Below are positions 1 through 5,999 of a stretch of DNA of 5,999 bases, in pieces. Made by a program: the position numbers and the translations under genes. The notes beneath the pieces are model-generated. The model was given only the letters and a program-made list of their open reading frames with translations, had not been told where the DNA came from and searched no databases. The stretch spans positions 1-5,999 of the forward strand of contig JACCSN010000970.1 in assembly GCA_013812985.1 (NCBI GenBank), given 5' to 3'. The stretch is from Hyphomicrobiales bacterium. Its GTDB lineage: Bacteria; Pseudomonadota; Alphaproteobacteria; Rhizobiales; Afifellaceae. Position 1 is the stretch's first letter. Every line of letters starts with the position of its first letter.

Positions 1-560
1 TCATCCCAGCTCCCGCGCTCTCCTGCCGCAACCTTGCGTGAAATCTGGGCGTGGGTGCAAGGGTCGCCGGATCGGGTGAGCGTTCCTCCGCACACCGCCC
101 GACGGGCTTTATCGTGCCCGCGCGAAAGCGGCCCGCCGCCATCCCTGGCCCGAGGCTGTCAAAGAGCCTGTTCGTGTTCCCTCCGATCGAGGGAGCGGGG
201 CGCTGAAGAAACACCTCGCAATTCTAGTTTGTGGCGCTTCACCAGCGCCCCGCGCGGCGTCCGTATCCCCCGACTCGTCGCTCTTACCTCCCTTCGGGGC
301 TTCGCTGTCGCGAAACACCTCAGGGCCCTAGCCGCGAACACACCGGCGGCGCGCACGGCCTTCTTGCGAAGGGAAAATGCGCGCGGGCGACCCCTCCGGG
401 GCGTACCGCCGCACGGGTCTCCGGAACCCGCGCCACGGCGCCGCCCGCCCTTCCCATGAAGCGCCGGTCGCGACGCGGTCCCTCGGTGAAGAGCGGTACT
501 TTGGAGTGTAAGCGAGGTTTCTAGGGCGGGGATAGATTTATTCTTGACCGACGGTTCCGA
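1..560. other. Hairpin-rich segment with no convincing gene
   Basis: No reading frame here looks like a real protein: the possible products are short, rich in Arg, Pro and Ala, and overlap on both strands. What is visible is a run of small perfect inverted repeats: 178-183/189-194 (TCCCTC/GAGGGA), 233-238/244-249 (GGCGCT/AGCGCC), a competing 8-bp pairing 197-204/244-251 (GGGGCGCT/AGCGCCCC), 290-292/297-299 closing a TTCG loop, 301-305/310-314 (TTCGC/GCGAA), 359-363/368-372 (CCTTC/GAAGG), 391-394/398-401 and 414-418/426-430 (CGGGT/ACCCG). The minus strand of 156-168 reads GGCTCTTTGACAG, close to the boxA of rRNA leaders. I see no tRNA, rRNA, tmRNA, RNase P or SRP RNA signature. It lies just downstream of the restriction-modification gene, with no clear T-tailed terminator for that gene. 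It may be a dispersed non-coding element, a degenerate RNA leader, or simply GC-rich spacer. Confidence 0.5.
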
Positions 561-3500
561 TCAGTACCGGCCCTCCAGCGAGGCTTCCAGAAGCGCGACC
601 TCCTCCTCGGTCAGATCGAACAGCCGGTAGACGACCCTATCGATCTCTCGCTCGGCGGCCTCGATCTCGGCGGTCAGCAAGCGCACCGCCGCCGCGTTGT
701 CGGCGAGGAAGCTTTCCCAGTCGGCGCGCTCCCTCAACGGGAGCTCGGCGCGGAAGACGCGCTTCGCCTCGGCGCGGAAGGCGGAAAAGTCCAGCTCCCA
801 CCACTTCTCCAGCTTGCGCGACGGCCGCACAGCGCGTCCCGGCGGCAGGAGGTCGAGGAGGCGACGGCGCACGGCGGATTGGATATCGAAGCGGCGCTGG
901 GCTGCTGAGTTGCAGGTTTCACTGAGCAACCCGAGCATCTTCCGATCAGCGCTCGGCGGCGAGGGTAGCGCTAGCTGCCCGACGTATTGCGCTTCGGCTT
1001 CAATATACCCGCCGCGCTTGATGCGTGCCAACGAGACAAGCTGGAACCAGAGGCATGCACTATTCAGCATTGATAGCAGAATAGTGTCGCCTGTTGAGAC
1101 AAAAAAGCACTTGTTATTGAGATAAGACGCGGAGATATCCCAAGAAAACGAGCGCTCCAGTTGGAAGTGTGGCCATACGATCTTAGGAAGCTCAAGTTTA
1201 GGCTGATACGCCAACTGCGCCTGTTGCAGCTCGAACCATTCCTGCTGCGTGGCGCGCTTCTCCAGTTCGGGCCGGAACGGCAGCAGCCAATCGCGGATGG
1301 CCGGATATTCCTCGATGTTCACTTTGCCCTTCGGCGTGTTGACGAGGAACAGGCCCTCCGACTCGACGCGCCAGCGCTTGACGTTCTCGCCACGCAGGAA
1401 CGGTATCAGCAGTTCTTCTGAATGCGGGTCGGCCGCGACCAGCCGATCGCGTGTCACTCGGTCGATCACGAAGGCCTCATTCAGGCCCGTCTTGATGCCA
1501 TAGAGCGGCGGACCATAGACCTCGCCGAGCGTCTGGCGCCCGGCCGCGATCTTGTCGCGCAACCGCGCGAGCGGCTCGTCCTCGAAGCGCCAGGCGCCTG
1601 ACCCGAGGCGGGAGCGCGGCATCGGACGGGCGTTCTCCTCGAAATCCGCCACGAGATCCTTCGGCAACTCGCCTTCCACCTTCATGAAGGCGAGCTCGCC
1701 CGCGGTTTTGGGCACGCCCTTCCTCAGAGTCACGATCGCGGGATAGGTGGTGACGTCCTCGAAGAGCTGCAGGTCGCCGAAATCGACGACGCTCTCGACG
1801 GCGACATTGTCGCCGAGGAATGTCCGCAGGTTCTCGCCCGAGCCGGTGCGGAAGAAGGTGGAGGAGGAGATGTAGCCGAGCCGTCCGCCGTCCTTCAGGA
1901 GCTTCACGCCTCGTTCGAAAAAGTAGGCGTAGAGGTCGGCCCGGTCCGCCGCCACGGCGTAGTGCTCCTCCAGATAGGGCTTGACCGGCTTGATGAGCTC
2001 CATCCGCACATAGGGCGGGTTGCCGATCACCACGTCGAACCTGCCGCTCGCGACATTCGGGAAGGCCGTATCCCAATCGAAAGGCCGGTCCGTGAAAGCC
2101 TTGTCGTGAATGAGGCTGTCCCCCGCCTTGATGGTCGCTTCGAGGTTCTGCAGCCGGTGCTGGCGGCGCGCCGTCTTCAGCCACAGCGCCAGGCGCGTGA
2201 TCTCGACCGACTCGGCATTGAGGTCGACGCCGAAGAGGTTCTTGGTCACGATCTCGTCGAAGTAGTCGAAATCGACCGGCTCGCCGAGGTCAGCGAGGCG
2301 CGCCACCGCGGGGCGGTATTCGTCGGCGAGACGATTGAACGCGGCGACAAGAAAAGCCCCGGACCCGCAGGCTGGGTCAAGCACCGTGAGCGAGCGGAGC
2401 GCCGCGACGTAGCCGCGCCAGAACGCCAGCTCGGACTCGCTGCTCCGCCAAGGGATCGGATCGCCGTTGCCCGGCAGCTCGTCATCCTCAGAGTGCTCCG
2501 CGAGCAGCGCCCGGAAGCGCTCCTTCAGCGTAAGGCCGATCGTGCGCTCGACAAGGAAGCGGGTCACGATGTCCGGCGTGTAGACGACGCCTTCGCGCTT
2601 CTTCTTCGAAACCTTGGGGCTTGTCTGTCCGAGGCTTTCGGCGCGGAGCTTTTCCAGGTCGGTGATCGACTGCTCGAAGATATGACCGAGCACCGTGACC
2701 GGCACGTCGCTGCCGTAATCCCATTGGCCCAAGCTCACCACATCGGCGGCGAGCGCGTCCGGAAGGATCACCTCGTCGGCGACCGGGTCGGGCGCGAAGA
2801 GCCCGCCATTATAGGGCCAGATGTAGAGGCGGGGGTTGCCGCTATCGACATCGCGGAACAGGTTGAGGAAGTTCCGCCACAGCGGCTGCGGGTTGAACTC
2901 ATTATGCGACGCCGCGGCGCGCTCCAGCAGCTTCTCCGGCAGCAGCGCCGTGCTCTGAGCGAAGGCCATGAAGAGGATGCGGTCGAGAAGCTTCTGGGCT
3001 GCTTCGATGGCCCGAAGCGGCGGCAGCCCTGGGCCGTCGGCGGAGTCGATCAGGAATGAGATCAGCCGCTCGCGGAGCCCCTTGTATCCCGTGTAAAGCT
3101 CGTCCGTGATCGCCCTGTAAGCGCTTTCCGTCCGGCTGAGCAGAGCATCGGTGGCGCCCCCAAGCAGGCGATCGGCGGAGAGAAGCAGCCAAAGCCGAGC
3201 ATGCTCGTGCGGGTCGTCAAGCCTGGTCAGGTCGAACAGCTCGTATGCGTCGCGCCCACGGCCCCATGCATAGAGGCGGATCTCGAGGCAATTGGAGACA
3301 AGCACCCAGCGGGAGCCGGGTGCGTCGATAGCGTAATCCCAGGCCTGCTGGACAGGGGACCGGCCCCGGCCGGCCATGATCGCATCGAGATCGTGGGTGG
3401 TCGGACCCTTGAGCTCGAACGGGGCGATGATCCGCTCCGCTCCGGTGTCGTCGGGGAAAAAGCCGAGCGCCACATCGACCGCGCCGCGACGGATAGGCCG

Positions 3501-3821
3501 TTCTATGGCAAGGGTGTCCGGGCCTTCCGGGCGAAATTGCCGGTAGCCCAGAACACCTTTCAAGACCTCCTCGATGAAGACGTTCCGAACGGCGGTCTCG
3601 GCTTGCTTCAAAAATCTCGGGCTGCGCGCTTTGCGGGCATAGTCGCGCGCGGCTGCAACCTCCGCTTCGGGCGGATCGAACACCGCCAGCTTGCGGGCTT
3701 CCTCGACGACCTTCTGGTTCAGCAGCGGGACGCGCAGGCTCCGCGGGAGCGCCAGGCTACCTCGGCCGCTTCGCCGCCCGCCTTGAGTGAGATCGATGCC
3801 GGCCGCCGCGAACAGGTCCAT
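561..3821 (-). CDS. Eco57I-like single-chain restriction-modification enzyme (type IIG-like nuclease/adenine methyltransferase)
   Basis: Predicted to methylate adenine at a specific DNA site and cut DNA lacking that mark, a defence against phages and plasmids. Of 1086 residues, about 70-200 form a PD-(D/E)XK-type nuclease: D116, E136-L-K138, then Q159-x3-Y163 in the place of the QxxxY motif of related nucleases. About 240-400 is a probable helical linker. The methyltransferase follows: YTP at 414-416 (motif X), DPACGSGAF at 482-490 (motif I, AdoMet binding) and NPPY at 601-604 (motif IV, catalytic). The X-I-IV order and NPPY fit gamma-class N6-adenine enzymes. About 760-950 resembles a TaqI-like specificity domain (IKTGLNEAFVID, LIPFLRGENVKRW), then a charged helical tail. 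An in-frame TAG at 3834-3836 lies only four codons upstream, so ATG 3821 is effectively the first usable start; no good Shine-Dalgarno precedes it. No hsdM, hsdS or helicase neighbour is visible. The frame is intact. Recognition site unknown; a methylase-only role is possible if the nuclease is inactive. Confidence 0.93.
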   Translation of the reverse strand: MDLFAAAGIDLTQGGRRSGRGSLALPRSLRVPLLNQKVVEEARKLAVFDPPEAEVAAARDYARKARSPRFLKQAETAVRNVFIEEVLKGVLGYRQFRPEGPDTLAIERPIRRGAVDVALGFFPDDTGAERIIAPFELKGPTTHDLDAIMAGRGRSPVQQAWDYAIDAPGSRWVLVSNCLEIRLYAWGRGRDAYELFDLTRLDDPHEHARLWLLLSADRLLGGATDALLSRTESAYRAITDELYTGYKGLRERLISFLIDSADGPGLPPLRAIEAAQKLLDRILFMAFAQSTALLPEKLLERAAASHNEFNPQPLWRNFLNLFRDVDSGNPRLYIWPYNGGLFAPDPVADEVILPDALAADVVSLGQWDYGSDVPVTVLGHIFEQSITDLEKLRAESLGQTSPKVSKKKREGVVYTPDIVTRFLVERTIGLTLKERFRALLAEHSEDDELPGNGDPIPWRSSESELAFWRGYVAALRSLTVLDPACGSGAFLVAAFNRLADEYRPAVARLADLGEPVDFDYFDEIVTKNLFGVDLNAESVEITRLALWLKTARRQHRLQNLEATIKAGDSLIHDKAFTDRPFDWDTAFPNVASGRFDVVIGNPPYVRMELIKPVKPYLEEHYAVAADRADLYAYFFERGVKLLKDGGRLGYISSSTFFRTGSGENLRTFLGDNVAVESVVDFGDLQLFEDVTTYPAIVTLRKGVPKTAGELAFMKVEGELPKDLVADFEENARPMPRSRLGSGAWRFEDEPLARLRDKIAAGRQTLGEVYGPPLYGIKTGLNEAFVIDRVTRDRLVAADPHSEELLIPFLRGENVKRWRVESEGLFLVNTPKGKVNIEEYPAIRDWLLPFRPELEKRATQQEWFELQQAQLAYQPKLELPKIVWPHFQLERSFSWDISASYLNNKCFFVSTGDTILLSMLNSACLWFQLVSLARIKRGGYIEAEAQYVGQLALPSPPSADRKMLGLLSETCNSAAQRRFDIQSAVRRRLLDLLPPGRAVRPSRKLEKWWELDFSAFRAEAKRVFRAELPLRERADWESFLADNAAAVRLLTAEIEAAEREIDRVVYRLFDLTEEEVALLEASLEGRY

Positions 3822-3904
3822 TGCGCGACAAGCCTAGCCCGAACTTCGGCCTCGGTCGACGTGGCCAGGCAGCTTCAACAGCTTTATTGCCTCGTTGATA
3901 GGAG

Positions 3905-3964
3905 CGGGGGACCCCCCCTCATCCGCCGCTCCGCGGGCACCTTCTCCCGCGAGGGGAGAAGGTT
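3905..3964. repeat. Rhizobiales-type intergenic palindromic repeat
   Basis: A compact two-hairpin block lies between rpsA and the restriction-modification gene. Its core is a perfect 10-bp inverted repeat, ACCTTCTCCC (3939-3948) and GGGAGAAGGT (3954-3963), around a GCGAG loop. Beside it is a smaller hairpin, CCGC/GCGG (3926-3929/3933-3936), and then a G5-A-C7 run at 3906-3918 that can fold on itself. From memory, the arrangement 'ACCCCTCATCC ... CACCTTCTCCC ... GGGAGAAGG' matches a palindromic repeat found in many intergenic spacers of Rhizobiales chromosomes; I could not confirm copy number. Only one full copy is present here. A shorter look-alike, CTCCC-GAG-GGGAG, sits at 5911-5923 in the cmk-rpsA spacer. 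Confidence 0.6.
3939..3963 (-). terminator. Probable terminator hairpin of rpsA
   Basis: A perfect 10-bp stem with a 5-base loop begins 20 bases after the rpsA TAA (3984-3986), where a transcription terminator would be expected. No T-run follows on the minus strand; the next bases are GC-rich and enter a second hairpin. Intrinsic termination is therefore not certain. The hairpin may instead protect the mRNA 3' end, or be only the core of a dispersed repeat. The symmetric stem could act on either strand. Confidence 0.4.
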
Positions 3965-3983
3965 GATGCCGGCGAACGCGCCC

Positions 3984-5738
3984 TTACTCCGCCGCCTCGT
4001 CCCCGTCGTCGTCCGGCTCCCCCGCCTTGGCCGGATCCGGGCTCGTCTGCTGCTTCTTCATCGCGGCGCCCAGAATGTCGCCGAGCGAAGCGCCGGAATC
4101 CGTGGAGCCGTATTGGGCCACCGCCTCCTTCTCCTCGGCGATCTCCAGCGCCTTGATGGACAAGGTGACCTTGCGGGTCTTCTTGTCGACGTTGGTGACG
4201 CGGGCGTCGACCTTCTCGCCGGCGGCGAAGCGGTCGGGCCGCTGCTCGGAGCGCTCGCGGGAGAGCTCGGCGCGGCGGATGAAGGCCGTCATGTCGGTGT
4301 CGGCGATCTTCACCTCGATGCCGGAATCGTTCACGGAAACCACCTCGCCGGTGACGATGGAGCCCTTGCGCACGCCGGCCACGGCCTCGGCGAAGGGATC
4401 GCCGCCGACCTGCTTGATGCCGAGCGAGATGCGCTCCTTCTCCACGTCGATGTCGAGGACCTGGGCGCGCACCATCTCGCCCTTCTTGTAATCCTCCATC
4501 ACCTGCTCGCCCGGACGGTTCCAGTCGAGGTCGGAGAGGTGGACCATACCGTCCACGTCGCCTTCCAGGCCGAGGAACAGGCCGAACTCGGTCTTGTTCT
4601 TGACCTCGCCTTCGACAACGGAGCCGATCGGCTGCTTCTCGGCGAACTCCTCCCACGGATTGCGCATGGTCTGCTTGAGGCCGAGCGAGACGCGGCGCTT
4701 GGAGGCATCGACCTCCAGGATGACCACCTCGACTTCCTGGGAGGTGGAGACGATCTTGCCGGGATGGACGTTCTTCTTCGTCCAGCTCATCTCGGAGACG
4801 TGGATGAGGCCCTCGATCCCCGGCTCCAGCTCGACGAAGGCGCCGTAATCGGTGATGTTGGTGACGCGGCCGGTGAAGCGCGTGCCAACCGGGTATTTGG
4901 CCTCGATGCCGTCCCACGGATCGGATTCAAGCTGCTTCATGCCGAGCGAGATGCGGTACGTCTCCGGGTTGATGCGGATGATCTGCACCTTCACCGTCTC
5001 GCCGATATTGAGGATTTCCGACGGGTGGTTGACCCGCCGCCACGCCATGTCGGTCACATGCAGCAGGCCGTCGATGCCGCCGAGGTCGACGAAGGCGCCG
5101 TATTCGGTGATGTTCTTCACCACGCCGTCGACGATCTGGCCTTCGGAGAGCCGCTGGACCAGCTCGGAGCGCTGCTCGGCGAGCGTGTCTTCCAGGACCG
5201 AGCGGCGGGAGACGACGATGTTGCCGCGGCGCTTGTCCATCTTGAGGATGCGGAAGGGCTGCGGCGTTTGCATCAAGGGGCCGACATCGCGCACCGGGCG
5301 GACATCGACCTGTGAGCGCGGCAGGAAGGCCACGGCGCCTTCGAGATCGACAGTGAAGCCGCCTTTTACCTGGTTGAAGATCATGCCGGTGACGGTGTCG
5401 TTGTTCTCAAACGACACCTCCAGGCGGACCCAGCTTTCCTCGCGGCGGGCCTTTTCGCGCGACAGCATCGCCTCGCCGAGCGCGTTCTCCACGCGCTCCA
5501 AATAGACCTCGACCTCGTCGCCGGGATTGAGGATCCCGTCCTTGCCGCGGACGCCGAACTCCTTGAGGGAGACCCGGCCTTCGACCTTCAGCCCGACATC
5601 GATGACCGCCATGTCCTTCTCGATGGCGACGACCCGGCCCTTGACGACCGTGCCTTCGGCGACATCGTTCTCCAGGAACGATTCCTGCAGGAGGGCGGCG
5701 AAATCCTCCCGGGTCGGCTGCGCTTGCGCTACTTGCAT
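3984..5738 (-). CDS. rpsA: 30S ribosomal protein S1
   Basis: S1 binds mRNA on the small ribosomal subunit, unfolding structured leaders and helping initiation, especially where the Shine-Dalgarno is weak. The 584-residue product (E. coli S1 is 557) has six S1 OB-fold repeats at about 28-94, 115-178, 200-268, 285-355, 372-442 and 458-529. Repeats 3 and 4 are the most typical, with ITEYGAFVDLGGIDGLLHV at 210-228 and ITDYGAFVELEPGIEGLIHV at 295-314. Repeats 1 and 2 are the diverged pair expected of the ribosome-binding end. The tail from about 565 is acidic and low in complexity (PDDDGDEAAE). ATG 5738 is preferred because AGGAG lies 5 bases upstream and the product opens with QPTREDFAALL, typical of alphaproteobacterial S1. 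An ATG at 5795 would add 19 atypical residues read through a hairpin. The gene probably follows cmk and has a structured leader. Nothing suggests decay or transfer. Confidence 0.98.
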   Translation of the reverse strand: MQVAQAQPTREDFAALLQESFLENDVAEGTVVKGRVVAIEKDMAVIDVGLKVEGRVSLKEFGVRGKDGILNPGDEVEVYLERVENALGEAMLSREKARREESWVRLEVSFENNDTVTGMIFNQVKGGFTVDLEGAVAFLPRSQVDVRPVRDVGPLMQTPQPFRILKMDKRRGNIVVSRRSVLEDTLAEQRSELVQRLSEGQIVDGVVKNITEYGAFVDLGGIDGLLHVTDMAWRRVNHPSEILNIGETVKVQIIRINPETYRISLGMKQLESDPWDGIEAKYPVGTRFTGRVTNITDYGAFVELEPGIEGLIHVSEMSWTKKNVHPGKIVSTSQEVEVVILEVDASKRRVSLGLKQTMRNPWEEFAEKQPIGSVVEGEVKNKTEFGLFLGLEGDVDGMVHLSDLDWNRPGEQVMEDYKKGEMVRAQVLDIDVEKERISLGIKQVGGDPFAEAVAGVRKGSIVTGEVVSVNDSGIEVKIADTDMTAFIRRAELSRERSEQRPDRFAAGEKVDARVTNVDKKTRKVTLSIKALEIAEEKEAVAQYGSTDSGASLGDILGAAMKKQQTSPDPAKAGEPDDDGDEAAE

Positions 5739-5861
5739 CGAAACTCCTGATCGGCCCGCACGCTCGTGCCGGGCTTCGTGCCGGTTGGTCTGCATTGCGT
5801 TTGCCGCCTTGGCCCTCCCCGGCGCGTGATCCGGGCCGGCACTTCAAAGGCCAAAGGCGGC
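5739..5861 (-). promoter_or_regulatory. Structured 5' leader of rpsA (candidate S1 autoregulatory region)
   Basis: The sequence shows two stem-loops on the mRNA strand. The first pairs 5849-5861 (GGCCAAAGGCGGC on the plus strand) with 5803-5814 (GCCGCCTTGGCC), a 12-bp stem with one bulged base. It encloses an inner 5-bp stem, CCGGC/GCCGG (5819-5823/5835-5839). The second folds 5754-5774 into 8 bp with one bulge and a GAGC loop, 5 bases before the AGGAG site. S1 is known to repress its own translation through a folded leader in E. coli; that this leader works the same way is inference. Other possible roles are mRNA stabilisation or partial termination of read-through from cmk. Confidence 0.45.
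5744..5748 (-). promoter_or_regulatory. Shine-Dalgarno site of rpsA
   Basis: AGGAG on the minus strand ends 5 bases before ATG 5738 (spacer TTTCG). It decides the start over the in-frame ATG at 5795. A hairpin (5754-5774) stops only 5 bases upstream of it, so structure could affect access to the site. E. coli rpsA has no good Shine-Dalgarno, so a strong one here would make control differ in detail. Confidence 0.85.
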
Positions 5862-5867
5862 TTGTGC

Positions 5868-5897
5868 TGTATCCGGAGCGGCCTGAATAAGCAGCAA
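5868..5897 (-). promoter_or_regulatory. Possible rpsA promoter
   Basis: On the minus strand, TTGCTG (5892-5897) and GATACA (5868-5873) are separated by 18 bases and resemble sigma-70 -35 and -10 boxes. A start about seven bases on would fall at 5861-5862, exactly where the first leader stem begins, which supports the call a little. Neither box is a close match. The gap after the upstream gene (195 bases) leaves room for a separate promoter, but read-through from cmk is equally possible. Confidence 0.3.
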
Positions 5898-5933
5898 CGG
5901 ACGCGAGCATCTCCCGAGGGGAGCGCGCGCCCG

Positions 5934-5999
5934 TCAACGGTCCGCTATTCTGCGGCTCACATAATCGACGGCCGCCCGGAGAGCGGCTTCTATATCCAA
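5934..5999 (-). CDS. cmk: C-terminal end of a gene upstream of rpsA, probably cytidylate kinase (partial)
   Basis: From the window edge the minus strand is open for 21 codons to a TGA at 5934-5936. The visible residues include LDIEAALRAAVDYVSRR and end IADR. This looks like the final helix of a small kinase: alphaproteobacterial cytidylate kinases often end with a 'LDI(E/D)-A-A-V' stretch and a basic helix. The gene usually found directly before rpsA in this class, on the same strand, is cmk, which phosphorylates CMP and dCMP for nucleotide supply. The name therefore rests mainly on position; no catalytic motif lies inside the window. A weak hairpin, CTCCC-GAG-GGGAG (5911-5923), follows the stop without a T-run, so read-through into rpsA is likely. 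Confidence 0.65.
   Translation of the reverse strand: MDIEAALRAAVDYVSRRIADR

Noticed and set aside
34..459. A 141-codon frame on the plus strand at the left end, with short overlapping frames on both strands.
   Set aside because: Composition is Arg/Pro/Ala-rich with no domain-like pattern. It begins at a TTG with no good ribosome-binding site and overlaps other equally plausible short frames and several hairpins.
1101..1106. A6 run (T6 on the coding strand) in the restriction-modification gene as a phase-variation tract.
   Set aside because: Six bases is too short to be convincing, the frame is intact and the run encodes Phe-Phe in an AT-rich stretch.
1962..3059. A 365-codon open frame on the plus strand inside the restriction-modification gene.
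   Set aside because: It is the complement of a well-supported coding region, rich in Arg and Leu, with no recognisable domain or ribosome-binding site.
3822..3904. Promoter for the restriction-modification gene in the AT-richer patch around 3873-3900.
   Set aside because: TTGAAG (3873-3878) and TATCAA or AATAAA elements are present on the minus strand, but none pair at suitable spacing, so no promoter can be placed with confidence.
3201..5315. A 704-codon open frame on the plus strand, antisense to rpsA and the start of the restriction-modification gene.
   Set aside because: It runs opposite two genes with clear family motifs, crosses the intergenic repeat and is low-complexity (rich in Leu, Ala, Asp, Gly and His). 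Long antisense frames are common opposite GC-rich genes.
5739..5795. In-frame ATG at 5795 giving rpsA 19 extra residues.
   Set aside because: The added residues are unlike known S1 N-termini, the segment contains a hairpin, and the ATG at 5738 has a well-placed AGGAG.
5911..5923. CTCCC-GAG-GGGAG hairpin as a terminator of the upstream gene.
   Set aside because: The stem is only 5 bp with a 3-base loop and no T-run; it is too weak to call.
1..5999. CRISPR array, insertion sequence, tRNA or rRNA gene.
   Set aside because: No regularly spaced direct repeats, transposase motifs, terminal inverted repeats, tRNA cloverleaf or rRNA core sequence were seen on either strand.

Overview
The window looks like a stretch of alphaproteobacterial chromosome, most likely Rhizobiales. 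It is GC-rich, about 63% in a line counted by hand. It has the cmk-rpsA gene order usual in that class, an S1 protein of alphaproteobacterial type, and an intergenic palindrome (ACCTTCTCCC-GCGAG-GGGAGAAGGT) of a kind common between Rhizobiales genes. The species cannot be read from the window. All three recognised genes lie on the minus strand, so transcription runs from right to left.

Right end (5934-5999): the last 21 codons and stop of a gene entering from outside, best read as cmk (cytidylate kinase). Next comes a 195-base spacer (5739-5933) with a possible promoter, two stem-loops and a clear Shine-Dalgarno site. It leads into rpsA (3984-5738), which encodes ribosomal protein S1 with all six S1 repeats. 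rpsA is housekeeping, and its leader is structured in a way that recalls the autoregulated rpsA leader of E. coli.

Middle (3822-3983): a spacer with a perfect 10-bp palindrome 20 bases after the rpsA stop, a second small hairpin and a G5-A-C7 run. It probably ends rpsA transcription and separates the core operon from an accessory gene.

Left (561-3821): one 1086-residue gene encodes an Eco57I-like, single-chain restriction-modification enzyme. It has an N-terminal PD-(D/E)XK nuclease, a gamma-type adenine methyltransferase (YTP, DPACGSGAF, NPPY) and a TaqI-like specificity domain. No separate methylase, specificity or helicase subunit is present, so it appears self-contained. Part of the predicted specificity domain is encoded by markedly AT-richer DNA (about 46% GC over 1021-1200), which suggests exchange of the recognition module.

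Far left (1-560): no convincing gene. The segment is dense in small perfect hairpins and carries, on the minus strand, a motif like the boxA of rRNA leaders. It may be a dispersed or degenerate non-coding element, but I cannot name it.

No wholly new system is evident. The points most worth a second look are the specificity-domain composition shift, the structured rpsA leader and the unexplained left-hand segment.
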